The notes below the pieces were generated by a model, which saw nothing but the letters and a program-made list of their open reading frames with translations, ran no database searches and was not told where the DNA came from. 64,000 bases of DNA, from assembly GCF_012844305.1 (NCBI RefSeq), contig NZ_JABANE010000018.1:38336-102335 (forward strand). Reading direction: 5' to 3'. Source of the stretch: Flammeovirga aprica JL-4 (GTDB taxonomy: Bacteria > Bacteroidota > Bacteroidia > Cytophagales > Flammeovirgaceae). Positions 61,001 through 64,000 of this stretch are shown piece by piece. The first letter of the stretch is position 1, and the number at the start of each line of letters is the position of its first letter. The translations under genes and the position numbers were made by a program.

Positions 61001-61045
61001 TTACCAATATTCTACGCGATTTTCTTCAACTTAAAAAAGGCTTAA
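58016..61045 (+). CDS. RND-family efflux pump (AcrB/HAE1-like)
   Basis: This 1009-residue inner-membrane protein has the twelve-helix RND layout with two large periplasmic loops. It begins MSIAKYSIENKKVIHFFLVV. Helix 4 reads AMGMLVDNAIVVADNAINAM, where AcrB-type pumps have Asp-Asp; here the second Asp is Asn. Helix 10 has GLVGMVIKNAIVLVEQ with the expected Lys. The DN variant occurs in several RND subgroups and should still allow proton coupling through the first Asp, but the relay may differ. Substrates are unknown. It lies between adaptor and channel genes. No regulator gene is adjacent. Confidence 0.93.
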   Translation: MSIAKYSIENKKVIHFFLVVLLVAGIQSFFNLGKQEDAPFTIKQVIITTEYPGATQWEVEELVTEVIEKELQKVGYLKQIKSESRRGLSQIDLEIVPNFDPDQLQQKWDEIRRRVRDAELNLPEGAGPVNINDNFGDVLGMYYALKAENGIDPNTLRDYAIYIQKNLKPIKGVAKVVLYGQQNPVIDVEISQTKLANLGVSPTDVFNTIERHNKIVQGGTFNSGRTSLKVDATNSFSSIEDIQDLIIKGKNGQQFRLRDIATVKQAFQDPADVLMRVNGQPAIGIAVSNEAGLNIVETGEKVEAKLEALKATIPVGLELVGIYHEDRVAQEANMDFIDNLVMSVIIVVLILMFAMGVRPSLLIGSSLVFAIVTTLVFMEYIGLTLNRTTLAAIIIAMGMLVDNAIVVADNAINAMKKGVKKKEALVSGASIPQWGLFGATFIAIFSFLPLALATDDTAETIQPLFYVLSISLLLSWVFALTQTVVYGDFMLKEPKETGDPYDNAFFKTFRGLLEKLIQHRWISLGGVIAVFVAFAMWGNSVKQSFFPFVSKPLFKVDYWLPTDTPIDFTYEDSKKLEDFLLRQPEVETVSITVGSTPPRYYLASVSWSSTRNLASFLVQVKDPSMSNDVMMRAQQFATDSLPHAISVFQLFKAAPTPKADIEACFTGPDPVVLRELAEEAKRRIAHVKTAKNFRDNWREKTPIWKPIYSEEKGRRLGVTKEHIATATRMLREGVKVGEYRERDKRMPILVKEITRKNYDNSNLGTIPVFSDEGKMVPLDQIVDDYEYKYEEDWVWRYNRQRMIAVQCDVVFGYESPEVENEIVPIIEAMELPEGYTLFWDGLKRYQQQSNEAIAAPLPIAAVLMLGVLIILFKGFRKPMAIIAILPLIWVGIILGMKVFGQTIGFMAILGLLGLVGMVIKNAIVLVEQVEIEMESGLNEYEALIMAALSRTIPVSMAAATTILGMAPIITDPLFGGMAAAIMGGLFAATIATLVVLPIFYAIFFNLKKA

Positions 61046-61050
61046 TTGTA

Positions 61051-62361
61051 ATGAAAAAATATATCTTATTCGTCTTTTCAGCTTTATGCTTCTCTTTGAG
61101 TACTCAAGCACAAGAGGTATTAAAAGTGACAGATTACAGGCAAAAAGTATTGGAATATAATCAAGATATCCAATCCGCTCAAATGCAAATCAGTGCTGCA
61201 GATGAGTATATCAAAGTAGCTAACAGCGATAAAGGTCCTAAGATTGACGCTGGTGCAAGTTATAGTTACACAGGACGTCCATTTGATCCAACAGGTTTTA
61301 AGCCTGTTGGGGCTCCTGATGATCAATGGTTGCCAATTCATCATAACTACAACGCCAACATTACCATCAAACAGGATTTATATACTGGCGGAAGAGTGAA
61401 AAGTGCAATTAAATTGGCGCAAATGAAAAAAGAAATCGCCACTGCACACCGTGATTATACTGGATCTGAGCTTTTATTTTATGCTGATAAATTATACTGG
61501 AAAAGTGTAGGTGATAAAGAGTCTTTAGAGCTTGCTCGTCAATACCAAAATTCAGTACAAACGTTAGTAGATGTTGCAAAAAACAAATACGAAGCTGAGA
61601 TTGTCAGTAGAAATGACCTTTTAATGGCTGAAGTGAAACTGAATGAGGCAGAACTTGAAGTCTTGAAAGCACAAAACAACTACAATATTTCCATCATGAA
61701 CCTGAACAGATTGATGGGTAAAGAAATTATCTCAACAACAGTTGTTGAAGATACAGTGGACTTCTCTGAATTTATTTTTGATACCAACGATGTCGTTTCA
61801 AGAGCTTTAGATCAGAGGGCAGAAATCAAGCAATCAGTAGCACAAGTTAAAGCTACACATGCTAATGCTGATTTAACTGCATCAAAGTATAAAGGTAACC
61901 TTCATGTTTTTGCAAAAGGCTTGTACGGTGCTCCATCACCACAATTAGCCAATGCTCCAGAAGGAAATTACTATGCAGGTGCTGGGTTCTCAATTCCGAT
62001 TTATCATACAGGGAAAAAGAAAAGAGAATTGGCGGCGAGAAAAATCGAAACTGAGATTGCAGTTTTAAATAAAGAAAAAATAACAGACCAAGTTATTTTG
62101 GATATTAATGAAGCAAGATATATTCTTGATGAAGCGGCAAAAAGAGTGGAATTGACCAATGCTTCACTAGCAAAAGCTGATGAAAACTTGAAAATGATTA
62201 CGGACCGTTATAAAGATGGTTTATCACCAATCATTGAAGTTACAGATGCTCAAGTGAACTGGCAATTGGCTTATGCTGAATATATAGATGCTAAGGTGAA
62301 ATATAAAGTAGCTTGTACGAATATCGAAAAAGCAAGCGGCGATTTATATCAATCAAAATAA
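61051..62361 (+). CDS. TolC-family outer-membrane efflux channel
   Basis: This 436-residue protein has a signal peptide ending STQAQ. Two repeats of long amphipathic helices and short strands are seen, with the TolC-typical NVTIKQDLYTGGR-like segment (NANITIKQDLYTGGRVKSAI) and GAGFSIPIYHTGKKKRELAARK in the second half, then DRYKDGLSPIIEVTDAQVNW near the end. It begins 5 bases after the pump gene, completing the tripartite efflux operon. It is not a lipoprotein. Confidence 0.93.
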   Translation: MKKYILFVFSALCFSLSTQAQEVLKVTDYRQKVLEYNQDIQSAQMQISAADEYIKVANSDKGPKIDAGASYSYTGRPFDPTGFKPVGAPDDQWLPIHHNYNANITIKQDLYTGGRVKSAIKLAQMKKEIATAHRDYTGSELLFYADKLYWKSVGDKESLELARQYQNSVQTLVDVAKNKYEAEIVSRNDLLMAEVKLNEAELEVLKAQNNYNISIMNLNRLMGKEIISTTVVEDTVDFSEFIFDTNDVVSRALDQRAEIKQSVAQVKATHANADLTASKYKGNLHVFAKGLYGAPSPQLANAPEGNYYAGAGFSIPIYHTGKKKRELAARKIETEIAVLNKEKITDQVILDINEARYILDEAAKRVELTNASLAKADENLKMITDRYKDGLSPIIEVTDAQVNWQLAYAEYIDAKVKYKVACTNIEKASGDLYQSK

Positions 62362-63051
62362 ATAAGTGATTATTGAAGAAGGGGTCAGTGAGAATTGGCT
62401 CCTTTTTTTGTGCTCAATTTTTAGATACTAACAAAAATGTTCAAAGACAAAAAAGCCATCCCACTTTAGTATAACCGGGATGACAATTTATTAATACGAT
62501 GTCTGGTATCGTTTATAATAAAATGATTAACAATAGTACTATTATCACTACATAATAACCTTTTATCTAATCTCCTTTTTTGCTTTAAAAATGGAGAAAG
62601 TCATACATAAAATGGATGAGGAGGATTAGTCAAGATTCGTGCATGAAAGTGTATAGCATAAAAAAAGTGTTAGGTAATAAAAAATTCCAGCGTATTTGAT
62701 ATACCTTAAAATTCCAACTTGAAACGACGTCTTCCTCTTAAGATTTATTATACTACTAATGTAAATGATATTTTATTTATCACACTAATGTGTAGAATAT
62801 TACACGCATGATTTTAACATATTTTTAGATAACAACGTGAATTATTTTTAATTTTAGACAATAAAAGTGGTTGAATTAATTTTTTTCACTAATTCAAATC
62901 TGAAAAAATTTAAAAGTTTGATAAGATGTTACGCTGTTACTTTGAGTACGATATCCTTTTTCTATGCAGTTCTGTGCTAATATTTAGAGAAAAGAGAAAA
63001 ATAACAAAACCTTTTGTTGAGTGGGAAGTAGTTGAATAAAGCCCCAACTAC
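62362..63051. other. Intergenic region after the efflux operon
   Basis: These ~690 bases start with a GGGGTCA...TGGCTCC hairpin and T run near 62380-62412, a likely operon terminator. CATCCC/GGGATG at ~62458-62484 forms a second weak hairpin. The rest is AT-rich without a supported gene. Confidence 0.55.
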
Positions 63052-63690
63052 CTATTCCCTTACTGCCATAAGACTAATATTTACTATCACTCCTATAGCA
63101 ATAAATAAAATAGCTGGTAAAGGTGCTTTCAATATGAAATAAAGAATACTCTGATTGATTATTACCTTGTCAGGAGATAATTCATTTGAACGGATTATTT
63201 TCGTGTTCCATGTTGAATTGTCTATCCAAAAATCATAATTATTGTAGTTCACTGTTTCTCCTGCTCTTTCAGTAATATTGTAAACATAATCAGGTAGTAT
63301 TTCTTGATGTATCAAGACACCGGATCTTGAAAATAATAACCTTTTATTACCTCTAGCTGTAACAACTTGAATATTTTGACTTTTTGTTTTCAGCATCTTA
63401 AATACACCATTTCCAGCCTTTACATTCCAACTATTAACAAACTCACCTAATTGATTGTAACATAGTATCTTACTGTAAAACTGTGAACTTAAATATATGA
63501 ATCCATCTTGATCAATAATAATATCTTGAACATCGCTCAACGGGACCTCACCTTTATAATCAAACTTATCAGATGAAAGTATAACGCCGCTTAAAAAAGA
63601 GCATGCTCCAAAAATCATCAAAAATACACCAATAATTCTTAGTCGGATTTTAAAATTTGATGTTAGTTTTATTAGACTTATTCTATTCAT
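63052..63690 (-). CDS. Hypothetical membrane-anchored NHL/beta-propeller-like protein
   Basis: This 212-residue protein has an N-terminal membrane helix (IRLRIIGVFLMIFGACSFLSGVIL) and a C-terminal one (LPAILFIAIGVIVNISLMAV). Between them lie ~130 residues with NHL-like strands (VQDIIIDQDGFIYLSSQFYSKILCYNQLGEFV). The domain is too short for a full propeller, so it is a partial or degenerate one. There is no operon partner. I do not recognise a named family. Confidence 0.65.
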   Translation of the reverse strand: MNRISLIKLTSNFKIRLRIIGVFLMIFGACSFLSGVILSSDKFDYKGEVPLSDVQDIIIDQDGFIYLSSQFYSKILCYNQLGEFVNSWNVKAGNGVFKMLKTKSQNIQVVTARGNKRLLFSRSGVLIHQEILPDYVYNITERAGETVNYNNYDFWIDNSTWNTKIIRSNELSPDKVIINQSILYFILKAPLPAILFIAIGVIVNISLMAVRE

Positions 63691-63907
63691 TTTATCTCAA
63701 TTTACACTTTCAGCTAAGTTACAAATGCACCTGAAAGTATCTTGCATATTCCCTTTAGATGAACTTATTCAATACTCTCTTTCAAACTCTTATAAAAAAG
63801 TGTTTGCTTTATAACATTATATAAATCAATACTAAGTATATGACAAAAAAAATGACTTTCCATCGAATTGATTAAATTTGAATTTCGACATACAAAATTT
63901 CTCAATT

Positions 63908-64000
63908 ATGGAAAGTCAACACGAATATACGAAATTGTTTGAAAAAATAAATTCACAGATCAAAATCAACAAAGCTAGATTAGATTGTTTGACATATCTA
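63908..64000 (+). CDS. N-terminus of a probable insertion-sequence transposase (cut by window edge)
   Basis: The ATG at 63908 opens 31 codons to the right edge (MESQHEYTKLFEKINSQIKI, then NKARLDCLTYL). Composition and phrasing resemble the beginning of Bacteroidota IS4-type transposases, which start with a short helical segment before the conserved catalytic domain. Only the first residues are visible, so identification is tentative. If correct, an IS left end lies within about 63830-63907. Confidence 0.4.
   Translation, partial: MESQHEYTKLFEKINSQIKINKARLDCLTYL

Overview
This window comes from an AT-rich marine-type member of the Bacteroidota, most likely a Cytophagales/Flammeovirga-like organism. 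The support is family-level: a SusC/SusD pair, a Bacteroidota putative porin, a MG2/TonB-plug protein, many secreted proteins and lipoproteins, few Shine-Dalgarno sequences, and promoters resembling the Bacteroidota TAnnTTTG element. No rRNA, tRNA or CRISPR array was seen. An insertion-sequence-like gene enters at the extreme right edge.

Layout. 1-3.7 kb: a minus-strand group with a small secreted protein, a putative porin, a GNAT acetyltransferase and a YihY/BrkB-like membrane protein. 4-9.7 kb: two exported caspase-fold proteins flank a small DUF2492/YecH-like protein. One is a WD40-caspase with an intact His/Cys pair; the other is a Sel1-repeat protein whose catalytic Cys is replaced by Gly. 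10-12.1 kb: an outer-membrane TonB-receptor-like barrel. 12.3-20.9 kb: two paralogous LRR-BRCT-HEAT/LRR proteins bracket a VWA-like HExxH protein and a MoxR-type AAA+ ATPase. 21.1-25.8 kb: a GbsR/MarR-type regulator, a tandem pair of small membrane paralogues and a DUF4153 membrane protein, linked by four copies of a 22-bp palindrome that is probably the regulator's operator. A lipoprotein and a CxxC protein broken by an in-frame stop lie between them. 25.8-29.4 kb: an AraC regulator, and a MarC protein with a secreted amidohydrolase. 29.8-42.7 kb: a sulfatase, a GH71-like protein, an SGNH hydrolase, a retropepsin-like lipoprotein, an outer-membrane barrel and SusD/SusC. 43.5-50.6 kb: a tricorn-type protease, a MG2/plug protein, a 48-residue membrane peptide and a CAT-like acyltransferase. 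50.8-52.1 kb: two very cysteine-rich small proteins and a SigZ-type ECF sigma factor, all three preceded by the same bipartite promoter at identical spacing. 52.1-56.3 kb: a small hypothetical, a bile acid:Na+ symporter-family protein, a DbpA-like helicase, a DUF3944-like protein and a PepSY protein. 56.9-62.4 kb: a complete RND efflux operon (adaptor, pump, TolC).

The strongest candidates for undescribed biology are: (i) the sigma factor and cysteine-rich protein regulon at 50.8-52.1 kb; (ii) the LRR-BRCT/VWA-metalloprotein/MoxR locus at 12.3-20.9 kb; (iii) the GbsR operator network at 21.8-24.0 kb; and (iv) the intact caspase beside a pseudo-caspase. Several dispersed intergenic repeat families are also present: a ~137-bp repeat in two copies, GAATGAAGAA-bordered inverted-repeat elements in three copies, and REP-like hairpins.
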